Source: Bacteroidales bacterium
GTDB lineage: Bacteria > Bacteroidota > Bacteroidia > Bacteroidales > UBA932
NCBI GenBank assembly: GCA_024695285.1
Contig: JAILIM010000034.1
Coordinates: 1 to 41,641 of the forward strand
DNA length: 41,641 nucleotides
Reading direction: 5' to 3'
Shown one piece after another: positions 6,735 through 15,792 of the stretch (its first letter is position 1; every line of letters begins with the position of its first letter). The position numbers were made by a program, and so were the translations under genes. Below the pieces are notes generated by a model. That model was not told the origin of the DNA, did not search any database, and worked only from the letters and a program-made list of their open reading frames with translations.

Positions 6735-7778
6735 ATGACAGTATCAAGAAAACTCTGGTCCAGGACCGCCGAAGGCAAGGCGATCTACCGCTACACCATC
6801 ACCAACGCTTCCGGCGCCTCCGTGGTGCTGACAAATATCGGAGCCGGAATAGTGTCGGTCAACGTGCCCGACAAAGACGGCAAGCTGGGCGATGTGGTGC
6901 TCGGCTACGGCAAGGCAGAGAACTACATAGCCGACGGGCCGTGCTTCGGCAAATGCCCCGGACGCTACGCCAACCGCATAGCCCTCGGCCGCTTCACCCT
7001 GGACGGCAAGACCTACGAACTTCCCGTCAACAATGGCCCCAACCACCTGCACGGCGGCCCCCAGGGCTTCCAGAACCAGGTTTGGGACTCCCGCAAGAAG
7101 AAGGGCGCGGTCGAGTTCAAATACGTGGCCCAGGATGGCGAAATGGGCTATCCCGGCAAGCTTGTAGTCGTGGCCCACTATGCATGGAGCGAAGACAATG
7201 TGCTCAGCCTCACGTTTACGGCCAGGACCGATGCCCCCACCGTAATCAACCTGACCAACCACGCCTATTTCAACCTCGACTGCAAGGGTTCCGTCCTGAA
7301 CCACAGGCTCAGGCTCAATGCTTCCGAGTACCTGCCCACTGACAAGACTCTGATTCCCCTCGGAGAATCCGAGCCAGTTGCCGGCACTCCGATGGATTTC
7401 CTCAATCCCAAGCGCCTCGGGAAGGATATACGCAAGGATTTCCCTGCGCTCAAGATAGGGAAGGGCTATGACGCCTGCTGGCTCATCGACGGCTACCAGC
7501 CCGGCCAGTTGCAGGAGGCGGCGGTGCTGAAAGCAGCCCGCAGCGGCCGCACGCTTAAAGTCACGACCACCCAGCCGGGCGTTCAGATCTACACCGGCAA
7601 CTGGATCAACGGATGCCCGAAAGGCAAGCGCGGCCGCATCTACCACGACTATTACGGCGTAGCCATCGAGTGCCAGCACTATCCGGACAGCCCCAACCGT
7701 CCGGAGTACCCGCCCGTGGCGCTAAGGCCCGGAAAGACCTTCCACGAAGCGATAGTATTCTCTTTTGGAGTTGAATAG
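6735..7778 (+). CDS. galM: Aldose 1-epimerase (galactose mutarotase)
   Basis: 347 residues, the usual length. Converts beta- to alpha-anomers of galactose or glucose. Substrate residues are visible: YANRIALGRF, NHLHGGPQGF (His104, His106), INLTNHAYFNL with catalytic His176, and AIECQHYPDSPN with catalytic base Glu312. No signal peptide, so it should act in the cytoplasm. It begins 22 bases after the flavoprotein gene and ends 6 bases before cstA. Confidence 0.93.
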   Translation: MTVSRKLWSRTAEGKAIYRYTITNASGASVVLTNIGAGIVSVNVPDKDGKLGDVVLGYGKAENYIADGPCFGKCPGRYANRIALGRFTLDGKTYELPVNNGPNHLHGGPQGFQNQVWDSRKKKGAVEFKYVAQDGEMGYPGKLVVVAHYAWSEDNVLSLTFTARTDAPTVINLTNHAYFNLDCKGSVLNHRLRLNASEYLPTDKTLIPLGESEPVAGTPMDFLNPKRLGKDIRKDFPALKIGKGYDACWLIDGYQPGQLQEAAVLKAARSGRTLKVTTTQPGVQIYTGNWINGCPKGKRGRIYHDYYGVAIECQHYPDSPNRPEYPPVALRPGKTFHEAIVFSFGVE

Positions 7779-7784
7779 CAAGTT

Positions 7785-9254
7785 ATGTTCTCATTCATCA
7801 TCAGTATAGTTGTCCTGATCATCGGCTATCTAATCTATGGCCGCGTTGTCGAGAAAATCTTCGGAGCCGACCCTGCCAGGGTGACTCCTGCCGTGTCCAT
7901 GCAGGATGGAGTGGACTACGTCCCCATGCCTTCGTGGAAGGTATATATGATACAATTCCTGAACATTGCCGGCACAGGTCCCATTTTCGGCGCCATCATG
8001 GGAGCCAAGTTCGGACCTTCCTGCTACCTGTGGATAGTGCTGGGAAGCATCTTCGCCGGTGCCGTCCACGACTATTTTTCGGGAATGCTTTCAATGCGCA
8101 AGGGAGGCGCTACCTACCCCGAGATCATTGGTTCCGAGATCCGAGGCAGCCGCGTACTGATAGTCATATTCACCACATTCCTGCTGCTTATGGTGGGCAC
8201 GGTGTTCGTCTACAGCCCCGCCCTGATCCTGGGCGGCATGGCCGGTGACGGCACCTCCAAATGGATACTCATCTGGGCCCTTATCATATTGGGTTACTAC
8301 ATCATAGCTACGTTGCTTCCCATCGACAAGCTCATCGGCCGCATCTATCCGATTTTCGCCATTGCGCTGCTTTTCATGGCGGTGGCGATGATGTTCAGCC
8401 TCTTCAGCAAGTGGCCTTCGCTGCCTGAATTCTGGGACGGCCTGCAGAACCGTGCGCCTTCGGTTGGCGTGAAGGGGCAGAACATTTTCCCGTGCCTGTT
8501 CATCACCGTTGCCTGCGGCGCCGTGAGCGGTTTCCACGCTACCCAGAGCCCGCTGATGGCAAGGTGCCTGAAGAACGAGCGTATGGGGCGTCCCATTTTC
8601 TTCGGCGCAATGATCACTGAAGGCATCGTGGCCCTCATCTGGGCTGCCGTGAGTTCCTGGTTCTTCTTCGACGGAGGAATGGCCGAGTGCGGCCTCAACG
8701 GGGCTTCCGCTCCACAGGTGGTGACTGCGGTCAGCAAGCACTGGCTTGGCATAGTGGGCAGCATCCTCGCCATCCTGGGCGTCGTGGCGGCCCCCATCAC
8801 ATCCGGAGACACCGCCCTCCGTGGGGCCCGCCTCAACATTGCTGATTTCCTGCACGTCAAGCAGGACAAGATCTGGAACCGCCTCGCCATCAGCCTTCCG
8901 GTTTTCGCCGGCGTGGGCGTGCTGCTGTGGTTCAATATCAGCCACGAAGACGGGTTCAACGTGATCTGGCGCTATTTCGGCCTGTCGAACCAGACGCTGG
9001 CCGTGTTCTTCCTTGCCACCATCACGGTGTGGCTCGCCCGCAAGTACCCCACCGGCTGGCAGTTCCTGATTGCTGGCATACCTGCTGTGTTCATGTTCAC
9101 GGTCTGCCTGACCTTCTTCTGCGTGGACAAGACCTGCCTTGGACTGCCTCTGGAGTGGACCGGATGGCTGGCTGCCTGCTGGGCCGCAGTCGCCACTGCC
9201 ATCCTTGTGGCATTCATTGCTTCAATCCGCCGTAAAGCTTCAAGTAAGAAATAA
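7785..9254 (+). CDS. cstA: Carbon starvation protein CstA family transporter
   Basis: 489 residues with many membrane segments, the short CstA form of Bacteroidetes rather than the 700-residue enterobacterial form. Family signatures include FLNIAGTGPIFGAIMGA, GAVHDYFSGMLSMRKGG and the conserved TSGDTALRGARL. The family imports pyruvate and, in some bacteria, peptides. The final 25 residues are basic and cytoplasmic (SIRRKASSKK). Being in one operon with galM and the flavoprotein suggests induction under the same carbon condition. Two bases separate it from the glycosyltransferase. Confidence 0.9.
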   Translation: MFSFIISIVVLIIGYLIYGRVVEKIFGADPARVTPAVSMQDGVDYVPMPSWKVYMIQFLNIAGTGPIFGAIMGAKFGPSCYLWIVLGSIFAGAVHDYFSGMLSMRKGGATYPEIIGSEIRGSRVLIVIFTTFLLLMVGTVFVYSPALILGGMAGDGTSKWILIWALIILGYYIIATLLPIDKLIGRIYPIFAIALLFMAVAMMFSLFSKWPSLPEFWDGLQNRAPSVGVKGQNIFPCLFITVACGAVSGFHATQSPLMARCLKNERMGRPIFFGAMITEGIVALIWAAVSSWFFFDGGMAECGLNGASAPQVVTAVSKHWLGIVGSILAILGVVAAPITSGDTALRGARLNIADFLHVKQDKIWNRLAISLPVFAGVGVLLWFNISHEDGFNVIWRYFGLSNQTLAVFFLATITVWLARKYPTGWQFLIAGIPAVFMFTVCLTFFCVDKTCLGLPLEWTGWLAACWAAVATAILVAFIASIRRKASSKK

Positions 9255-9256
9255 AT

Positions 9257-10570
9257 ATGGATATACGTAGATTCGACGTCCCCATGCGGACGTCCACCTC
9301 CAGCCTGCGCGGAGTCGCTGCACAGGCAGATACACCATATACCCTGATCTACACCCGCCAGACCCGTCTCGACTGGGTGAACTTCGGCCTTGAGCGGCTG
9401 CTCCAGATTGCTGAGGACACTGGTGCGGCAATGATTTATTCCGACCATTTCGATGACGGGAAGCCCTCTCCGGTGATTGATTACCAGCCGGGATCCCTTC
9501 GCGACGAATTTGATTTCGGCGGAGTGCAGGTCTATCGTACCGACCTGCTCAAGCAGGCGGTGGCTACTATGGATAAGGATTACGAGTTTGCAGCGATGTA
9601 TGACCTGCGGCTGAGGGTGTCGGAACTCGGACCCCTGGTGCACGTCAACGAACTGCTATACTATGAGACCGAGACCGACAGGCGCGATTCCGGGGAAAAG
9701 TTGTTCGACTATGTGGATCCCCGCAACAGGGCCGTCCAGCTGGAGATGGAGGCAGTGTGCACCGCCCATCTGAAACGTATCGGAGGCTATCTGTCGCCCG
9801 TTTTCAAAGACGTCGACCTGGACAGCGTGCCTTTTGACGTGGAGGCATCGGTGGTCATCCCCTGCAAGAACAGGGTCAGCACTATCGGCGACGCCATCCG
9901 TTCGGCGCTTGGCCAGGAGACGAATTTCCCATATAACGTCATAGTCGTCGACGACAATTCCGACGACGGCACCGTGGACGTGATCCGTTCGTTCGAAGGC
10001 GATCCGAGGCTCATCTACATTGCCCAGGACAAGAGCTACCACGCAATCGGCGGCAACTGGAATGCAGCTGTGCACCACCCGGCCTGCGGCCGTTTCGCCC
10101 TGCAGCTTGATTCCGACGACGTCTATTCTGACAGCCACACCGTGCAGAAGTTTGTGGATGCCTTCCGCGAACAGCGCTGCGCCATGGTAGTGGGAACCTA
10201 CCGCATCACTGATTTTGAGATGCGTGAACTGCCGCCGGGAATAATCGACCATCGCGAGTGGACTCCGGACAACGGCCGCAACAACGCCTTGCGCGTGAAC
10301 GGTCTCGGCGCCCCACGCGGGTTCTGGACCCCGCTTCTGCGGAAAATCAATTTTCCCACCACCAAGTATGGCGAAGACTACGCCGTTGCCCTGCGCATCA
10401 GCAGGGAGTACCGCATCGGCCGCATCTATGAGGTGATGTACAACTGCCGCCGATGGGGTGGCAATTCAGATTCTGCCCTGGACGTTGAAAAAGTCAACGC
10501 CAACAACCTCTACAAAGACCGCATCCGCACCTGGGAACTCCAGGCAAGGATAGCCATGAACGCACGCTAA
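9257..10570 (+). CDS. Two-module family 2 glycosyltransferase
   Basis: 437 residues. The C-terminal module from about residue 196 is a standard GT-A fold: ASVVIPCKNRVSTIGDAIRS, VIVVDDNSDDGTVDVI, and the metal-binding LQLDSDDVYSD. The first 190 residues look like a second, degenerate GT-A module (TPYTLIYTRQTRLDWVNFGLE; IAEDTGAAMIYSDHFD) that kept the acceptor-like YSDHFD segment but lost the nucleotide-binding start, perhaps by N-terminal truncation. No membrane segments. Its stop overlaps the end of the convergent DAHP synthase gene by four bases. The sugar transferred cannot be told. Confidence 0.82.
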   Translation: MDIRRFDVPMRTSTSSLRGVAAQADTPYTLIYTRQTRLDWVNFGLERLLQIAEDTGAAMIYSDHFDDGKPSPVIDYQPGSLRDEFDFGGVQVYRTDLLKQAVATMDKDYEFAAMYDLRLRVSELGPLVHVNELLYYETETDRRDSGEKLFDYVDPRNRAVQLEMEAVCTAHLKRIGGYLSPVFKDVDLDSVPFDVEASVVIPCKNRVSTIGDAIRSALGQETNFPYNVIVVDDNSDDGTVDVIRSFEGDPRLIYIAQDKSYHAIGGNWNAAVHHPACGRFALQLDSDDVYSDSHTVQKFVDAFREQRCAMVVGTYRITDFEMRELPPGIIDHREWTPDNGRNNALRVNGLGAPRGFWTPLLRKINFPTTKYGEDYAVALRISREYRIGRIYEVMYNCRRWGGNSDSALDVEKVNANNLYKDRIRTWELQARIAMNAR

Positions 10571-11595
10571 AGCAGGTCAGCAAGATCGAGGATGAGGCGT
10601 TCGGTCTTTTCCCAGCCAAGGCAGGGATCGGTGATGGAGCAGCCGTAGATGTGCTCGCCGGACTTCTGCGCGCCGTCTTCGATGTAAGACTCGATCATCA
10701 GCCCCTTGAAGATGCGCCGCACCGATTCGCACGAACGGGCGCTGTGAAGCACTTCGCGGGCGATCCTCCCCTGCTCAAGATACTTCTTCCCGGAGTTTGA
10801 GTGGTTACAATCCACGATGACTCCGGGATTTGCATAATTCCCCTCTGCATAGAGGTCGGCCAGCCGCCGCAGGTCCTCGTAGTGGTAGTTCGGATGGCTT
10901 GTGCCGTGGCTGTCCACGTAGCCACGAAGGATAGCGTGCGCATAAGGATTACCCTGGCTGGAAACGTCCCAGTTACGGAATATGAATGAATGGCCGTGCT
11001 GCGCCGCATTGATGGAATTCATCATCACAGAAAGGTCGCCGCCGGTAGGATTCTTCATACCCACGGGAATGTCAAGTCCGCTCGCCACGAGCCTGTGCTG
11101 CTGGTCCTCGACACTTCTGGCCCCCACCGCCACATACGACAGCAAGTCGGAAAGGAACAAGTGATTCTCAGGATACAGCATCTCGTCTGCACACGAAAAG
11201 CCCGTCTCTTCCAGGGCGCGCAGGTGCAGTTTCCTGATCGACACCAGGCCCTTGAAAAGGTCGGGATCAGCAATCGGATCGGGCTGGTGCAGCATACCCT
11301 TGTAGCCGGCGCCCGTGGTGCGGGGCTTATTGGTGTAGATACGGGGCACGATAACTATCTTGTCCTCCACCTTCTCCTGCAGCGGACGAAGCCTGGAAAT
11401 ATAATCGATGACCGACTCCTCCCGGTCGGCGGAACAAGGTCCCACCACCAGCAGCATCTTGTCGGACGTTCCGTCCAGCACGTCACGTATCTTCTTGTCA
11501 TTTGCGGCCTTACTTTCTGCGGCTGCAGGCGAGACGCCGTACATTCTCTTAAGTTCCTGCGGGCTGAAGAGCTCGCGGTTGAATCGCATGTTCAT
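10567..11595 (-). CDS. aroG: 3-deoxy-7-phosphoheptulonate (DAHP) synthase, class I AroFGH type
   Basis: 342 residues. Condenses phosphoenolpyruvate and erythrose-4-phosphate, the first step of aromatic synthesis. Family motifs: LLVVGPCSADREESVIDYI, VPRIYTNKPRTTGAGYKGML (PEP site), the metal Cys in GPCS, GMKNPTGGD, and VDCNHSNSGKK. This type is normally feedback-inhibited by an aromatic amino acid; which one cannot be read. Last gene of the operon, 13 bases after tyrA. Start ATG 11595; an in-frame ATG at 11589 is also possible. The paralog name (aroF/G/H) is arbitrary. Confidence 0.92.
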   Translation of the reverse strand: MNMRFNRELFSPQELKRMYGVSPAAAESKAANDKKIRDVLDGTSDKMLLVVGPCSADREESVIDYISRLRPLQEKVEDKIVIVPRIYTNKPRTTGAGYKGMLHQPDPIADPDLFKGLVSIRKLHLRALEETGFSCADEMLYPENHLFLSDLLSYVAVGARSVEDQQHRLVASGLDIPVGMKNPTGGDLSVMMNSINAAQHGHSFIFRNWDVSSQGNPYAHAILRGYVDSHGTSHPNYHYEDLRRLADLYAEGNYANPGVIVDCNHSNSGKKYLEQGRIAREVLHSARSCESVRRIFKGLMIESYIEDGAQKSGEHIYGCSITDPCLGWEKTERLILDLADLL

Positions 11596-11608
11596 ATCTT
11601 ATGCTCAA

Positions 11609-12460
11609 TCATTTGTCAAACAAGGCGCGCCGCTCGGTAGAAAGGCGCATAAGTTCCCGGAGCTTCTCAGTATCCCCTTCCGCGACGGCATCGCGTATAG
11701 TACCCATCTGGCCGATGAACAGGTCCAGCTGGGCCAGAAGTTCATCCTGGTTCAGCAGGAACAGTTCGCTCCACATCTCGTCGTTGATCCGGGCTATTCG
11801 GGTGAGGTCCCGGAACGAATCCCCGGTGTATGCCGACATGTGTCCCACGTCCTTGCACGTCATTAGCCCCACTGCTATGCAATGCGTCAGCTGGCTCAGG
11901 AAGCCAATCATCTCGTCATGCTTGCCGGGAGAGAGCCTGGAAATACGCGAGAAGCCGAGAATGCGACCCAGTTCCTCAATCTCCTGAATTGCAACCTCGG
12001 TGTTGTCGGGGGTCGGAGTCACGATGAAATTGGCTCCTACGAATATGGAACTGTCGGCATTGCGCACTCCATAGACCTCGCGGCCCGCCATCGGATGCGC
12101 CCCGACGAATTCCAGGTCGTCCCTGAGTATATCCTGGACCTTGTACACAACCGATGACTTGACACCGGTCACGTCCGTCAGCAGAGCTCCGGGTTTAAGG
12201 AACTGCTGGTATTTTTCAATCCACTCCAGAAATATATGTGGATAAAGGGCGAAAACCACAATGTCGTAGCGGGACACGAATTCTTTCGTCACTTCGGTAG
12301 TCCCGCAGTCAATCATACCCTTTTCCAGGGCATAGTCTATGCTGCTCTGCGAACGGGTCACGGCCCCGACTTCGAAGCCCTTCCTCTTCAGCGCTTCGGC
12401 GTAGCTGCCTCCGATAAGCCCGAGGCCGACGATAAGTATCTTCTTGTCTTTAAACGGCAT
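11609..12460 (-). CDS. tyrA: Prephenate dehydrogenase
   Basis: 283 residues. Oxidatively decarboxylates prephenate to 4-hydroxyphenylpyruvate on the way to tyrosine. ILIVGLGLIGGSYA (residues 8-21) is the NAD(P) Rossmann loop. FVGAHPMAGREVYG carries the conserved HPMAG prephenate motif, with the catalytic His in GAHP. KHDEMIGFLSQLTHCIAVGL forms the dimer helix. There is no chorismate mutase or ACT domain, so regulation differs from the enterobacterial fusion. The ATG overlaps the end of aroEK by 11 bases. Confidence 0.93.
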   Translation of the reverse strand: MPFKDKKILIVGLGLIGGSYAEALKRKGFEVGAVTRSQSSIDYALEKGMIDCGTTEVTKEFVSRYDIVVFALYPHIFLEWIEKYQQFLKPGALLTDVTGVKSSVVYKVQDILRDDLEFVGAHPMAGREVYGVRNADSSIFVGANFIVTPTPDNTEVAIQEIEELGRILGFSRISRLSPGKHDEMIGFLSQLTHCIAVGLMTCKDVGHMSAYTGDSFRDLTRIARINDEMWSELFLLNQDELLAQLDLFIGQMGTIRDAVAEGDTEKLRELMRLSTERRALFDK

Positions 12461-13685
12461 ATTCAATCAACTGGGAAAGCGTATCCTCAATGGATCCGTT
12501 ATTGGAAACGCGCAGGTCGGCGGCCTTGGCATAAATGGGTAAACGTCTGTTGTACAGAGCCATGAGCTCGATGCGAGAACGTGACAGCGGGCGGTCGGAG
12601 GTCGGCACCAGCAACTCCGGGTCCCTGTCCAGGAAACACAGCATGCCGTTATGGCGCAGGAAACGTAGGTTCGTTTCGGAGAGCACGGCGCCTCCGCCGG
12701 TCGCTATGACGAGTCCCTGCTCGGGAGCGATGGATTCGATGGCCGCCGTCTCACTGGCCCTGAAGCCGGTTTCACCCTCACGGGCGAAGATTTCGGGAAT
12801 CTCCATCCCGGCCTGGAGGGCCACGATCTCATCGGTATCGACGAAACGCCGGCCGGTGCGACTGGCGAGTCCGGCGCCTACCGTGGACTTGCCGCAGGAC
12901 GGCATTCCGCACAGCACGATATTGCGTTTGCGGCGTAGCAGGTGCTGGAACTCAGCCTCGGCAACTCCTTCCGGGAGCGGTTCTCCGGTGAAGCGTTCAC
13001 GGGCCTTTATCGCCTGGCCCACAAGCATATAGAGACCGCCGTCGGCAGGGATTCCCTTAGCTCTGGCATCAAGGACCAGGGCAGTACACAGAGGATTGTA
13101 AATGCAGTCAAGCACACCCCGGAGCTTCGGGAAATCATCAAGGTCCAGGAGCCTGCCCTGCCAGTTCGGATACATGCCGACTGGCGTAGCGTTCACCAAG
13201 ATGTCGCAATCCTTAAAAGCGGACACATCCGAGAGCGGCAACTGCCCCTCTTCGCGGGGATTGCGGACGGCATTGCGCACCGATGCGGCGCCCATGGAAC
13301 GGGCTGCAGCGGCAACCGCCTTGGCAGCGCCTCCGGCGCCCAGAATGACGACGTCCGCATCCCGGAAATCTACTCCGGCATGGCGGGCAAGCATAATGAA
13401 ACCGTCGTAATCGGTGTTGTAGCCGTAGAGCCGGCCCTCTTTGTTGACTATGGTGTTGACGGCGCCGCACTGCAGGGCGGATTCGTCCAGCACGTCAAGA
13501 TGGGGCATGACGGCCTGCTTGTAGGGAATGGTCACGTTGATGCCCCTGAAATCCCTTTCGCGCAGGAAATCAGGCAATTGCGCAGGGGTCAGCTCCCGCA
13601 GCTCATAAGGGTCGCCGGAAAGGCGCCCGTGGATTTCACGGGAGAAACTGTGGCCGAGACGCTCGCCTATTAATCCGTAAATCAT
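12450..13685 (-). CDS. aroE-aroK: Shikimate dehydrogenase-shikimate kinase fusion
   Basis: 411 residues. The N-terminal half (1-240) is AroE: GERLGHSFS shikimate site, NVTIPYKQAV with the catalytic Lys, YNTDYDGF with the Asp, VILGAGGAAKAV for NADPH, and LVGQAIKARE. The C-terminal half (about 250-411) is AroK: GMPSCGKST P-loop, DTDEIV, ATGGGAV, DRPLS lid, and RRLPIYAKAADLRV. Two consecutive-but-one pathway steps (dehydroshikimate to shikimate to shikimate-3-phosphate) are thus on one chain. All catalytic residues are present. ATGA overlap with aroC sets the start at 13685; the upstream frame extension lies inside aroC and is rejected. Confidence 0.93.
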   Translation of the reverse strand: MIYGLIGERLGHSFSREIHGRLSGDPYELRELTPAQLPDFLRERDFRGINVTIPYKQAVMPHLDVLDESALQCGAVNTIVNKEGRLYGYNTDYDGFIMLARHAGVDFRDADVVILGAGGAAKAVAAAARSMGAASVRNAVRNPREEGQLPLSDVSAFKDCDILVNATPVGMYPNWQGRLLDLDDFPKLRGVLDCIYNPLCTALVLDARAKGIPADGGLYMLVGQAIKARERFTGEPLPEGVAEAEFQHLLRRKRNIVLCGMPSCGKSTVGAGLASRTGRRFVDTDEIVALQAGMEIPEIFAREGETGFRASETAAIESIAPEQGLVIATGGGAVLSETNLRFLRHNGMLCFLDRDPELLVPTSDRPLSRSRIELMALYNRRLPIYAKAADLRVSNNGSIEDTLSQLIEYAV

Positions 13686-14782
13686 TTCAGGTAGTCCGTT
13701 CCGAAACGGAGTGAAAGCTGGTCGCAGAGCACTACGGCGACCAGGCTGGTGATGACTATGCAAACACGGCGCACGATGGCGGGATCGTGACGCCCTGTGA
13801 CCTGGAGCGTTGCGGGCTCGCAGCTGTCGAGGTCAACGGTCTCCTGGGGCTTTGATATGGAAGGTGTCGGCTTGACCACCGCATTGAAAATCAACGGCAT
13901 GCCATTGGAGATGCCACCGTTGACGCCGCCGCTGCGGTTGGTCCTGGTGCGGACCCCGCCGTCCTGTATGCAGAAGGCATCGTTGGCTTCGGAGCCGCGC
14001 ATTCCGGCAAGCGCGAAACCGGCCCCGAACTCAATTCCCTTGATGCCGCCGATCGACAGCACGGCGTTGGCAATAACGCCTTCCAGCGATGTGAACCAGG
14101 GCTCACCGACACCTGCAGGCAGGCCGCAGACAGCCGTCTGCACTATGCCGCCGACAGAATCTCCATCGGCTTTGGCCTCCAGTATGCGTGCCTCCATCGC
14201 CTCGCGGCATCCGGAGAGCACCGGGAAGTCCATGACGGACACCGCCTCAATTTCCTTCTTCAGTATGGCGGCATCGACGTCGCTGAACGGGGCATCTTCG
14301 ACGCCAGCGCAGGCCAGTATGTGGGTGCCGACGCTGATACCCTTGCGCTTCAGTGCATCGATGGCAATGGCTCCGGCCGCCACGATTCCGGCCGTGATGC
14401 GGCCGCTGAAATGACCGCCGCCGCGCCAGTCCTCGAAGCCGCCGTACCTGACGCGGGCCACGTAATCGGCGTGGGAGGGACGGGCAAGCGTGTGGGTGCG
14501 CTCATAATCGGCGCTGCGCACGTTTTCATTGGGAATGAGTATGCAGATGGGGGCGCCTGTGGTGCAGCCATTGAAGATACCGCTGACTATGCTGAAGCGG
14601 TCAGGCTCCCTGCGGGCGGTATCGGCGGCTCTTGACGGCCTCCTTAGAGACAACTGTGCCGCAATGAATTCCTCGCTGACGGGAATGCCTGGCGCAATGC
14701 CGTCAAGCACGGCGCAGATCATATCTCCGTGCGACTCGCCGGCGAGGGTCAGAATCACGCTTGTGCCTATACTGTTCTTCAT
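13682..14782 (-). CDS. aroC: Chorismate synthase
   Basis: 366 residues, the usual size. Makes chorismate from EPSP using reduced FMN. Signatures: GTSVILTLAGESHGDMI (GESHG motif), the segment RPSHADYVARVRYGG, the ARE/GGGHFSGR motif (DWRGGGHFSGRITAG), and RTRTNRSGGVNGGISNG near residue 270. It overlaps aroB upstream and aroEK downstream by ATGA, consistent with translational coupling. The supply enzyme EPSP synthase (aroA) is not in this operon. Confidence 0.95.
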   Translation of the reverse strand: MKNSIGTSVILTLAGESHGDMICAVLDGIAPGIPVSEEFIAAQLSLRRPSRAADTARREPDRFSIVSGIFNGCTTGAPICILIPNENVRSADYERTHTLARPSHADYVARVRYGGFEDWRGGGHFSGRITAGIVAAGAIAIDALKRKGISVGTHILACAGVEDAPFSDVDAAILKKEIEAVSVMDFPVLSGCREAMEARILEAKADGDSVGGIVQTAVCGLPAGVGEPWFTSLEGVIANAVLSIGGIKGIEFGAGFALAGMRGSEANDAFCIQDGGVRTRTNRSGGVNGGISNGMPLIFNAVVKPTPSISKPQETVDLDSCEPATLQVTGRHDPAIVRRVCIVITSLVAVVLCDQLSLRFGTDYLK

Positions 14783-15786
14783 TTTCGGGACTGTATTAGA
14801 GCTTCGAGGGCGGCTTCGTCAGCCCACTCGAAACGGAATTTTCCGATTGTATCCACCCGCACCAGTTTCACTTCTTCCCCGCTGCGCTTTTTGTCGCGGA
14901 GGGCAAAACGCATCAGCTCCTCAGCGGTAAAGGGGTCCGACACGGGAAGGGTGAACTTGCGCAGAAGCGCTTCTATGCGGGTGGCGGCTTCGCCTTCGGC
15001 CGTGTAGAGCATACCGACGGCCACGGCTTCGCCATGGAAAAAGGAGCCGGCGGACGCGGCCTCTATCGCATGCCCGATGGTGTGGCCGAAATTAAGTACC
15101 GCCCTCAGGTCTTTCTCCTCCGGGTCCTGCTCCACCACCGAAATCTTTATACGCAGGGCGGCAGCTATGATTTCTGGAAGCAGGGGGTTCAGGTCATTGC
15201 TCTCTTCGAGCAGGCTGAAAAGGGCGGCATCGCTGGTGGCGGCCATTTTAATGACCTCGGCAATGCCCTCTGAGAAGAGCCTCGGGCTTAGCGTGGACAG
15301 CGTCTGAGTATCAATCAGCACCCCGGCGGGGTGGTGGAATGCGCCCACTATGTTCTTGACTCCGTGGAAGTTGACGGCAGTCTTGCCGCCTACGGAAGAA
15401 TCCACCTGGGAAAGCAGTGTGGTCGGGACGTTGTAGTAGTCTATGCCTCTCTGGTAGCAGGCGGCCGCAAAGCCGCTTATATCTCCGACGACTCCCCCGC
15501 CCACTGCGACAATGACGTCCTTTCTGGTGAATCCTCCTTCCAGAAGAACGGAAAGGATGGACTCGCAGCAGGCAAGCGTTTTGGACTCCTCGCCCTGGGG
15601 AATCACCAGCAGGCTGCCCTCCGCGCACTGGGACAGGATGGCCTGCGCGTATGCCTCCGGCACGCCTTCATCCGTGACCACCAGTACTTTACGCCGGAGA
15701 TCAAAGATTCTGCCCGCCTCGGAAAGCAGGCCGTTGCCGATGGATATACCGTAGGCAACATTGCCGGACCGGAATTCAAGGGTCAT
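14779..15786 (-). CDS. aroB: 3-dehydroquinate synthase
   Basis: 335 residues. Cyclises DAHP to 3-dehydroquinate with NAD and a divalent metal. IVAVGGGVVGDISGFAAA is the NAD loop, PTTLLSQVDSSVGGKTAVN the substrate loop, SEGIAEVIKM the family signature with the first metal Glu, and NFGHTIGHAIE and FFHGEAVAVGM hold the metal His residues. Complete. It starts 6 bases after pheA and ends by overlapping aroC (ATGA). Confidence 0.95.
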   Translation of the reverse strand: MTLEFRSGNVAYGISIGNGLLSEAGRIFDLRRKVLVVTDEGVPEAYAQAILSQCAEGSLLVIPQGEESKTLACCESILSVLLEGGFTRKDVIVAVGGGVVGDISGFAAACYQRGIDYYNVPTTLLSQVDSSVGGKTAVNFHGVKNIVGAFHHPAGVLIDTQTLSTLSPRLFSEGIAEVIKMAATSDAALFSLLEESNDLNPLLPEIIAAALRIKISVVEQDPEEKDLRAVLNFGHTIGHAIEAASAGSFFHGEAVAVGMLYTAEGEAATRIEALLRKFTLPVSDPFTAEELMRFALRDKKRSGEEVKLVRVDTIGKFRFEWADEAALEALIQSRK

Positions 15787-15792
15787 AGGGAT

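Noticed and set aside
8091..8945. Minus-strand frame opposite cstA
   Set aside because: Shadow of the transporter codons; hydrophilic His/Glu-rich text is typical of antisense to membrane proteins.
13213..13470. Second minus-strand frame inside aroEK
   Set aside because: Arg-rich shadow of the AroE domain.
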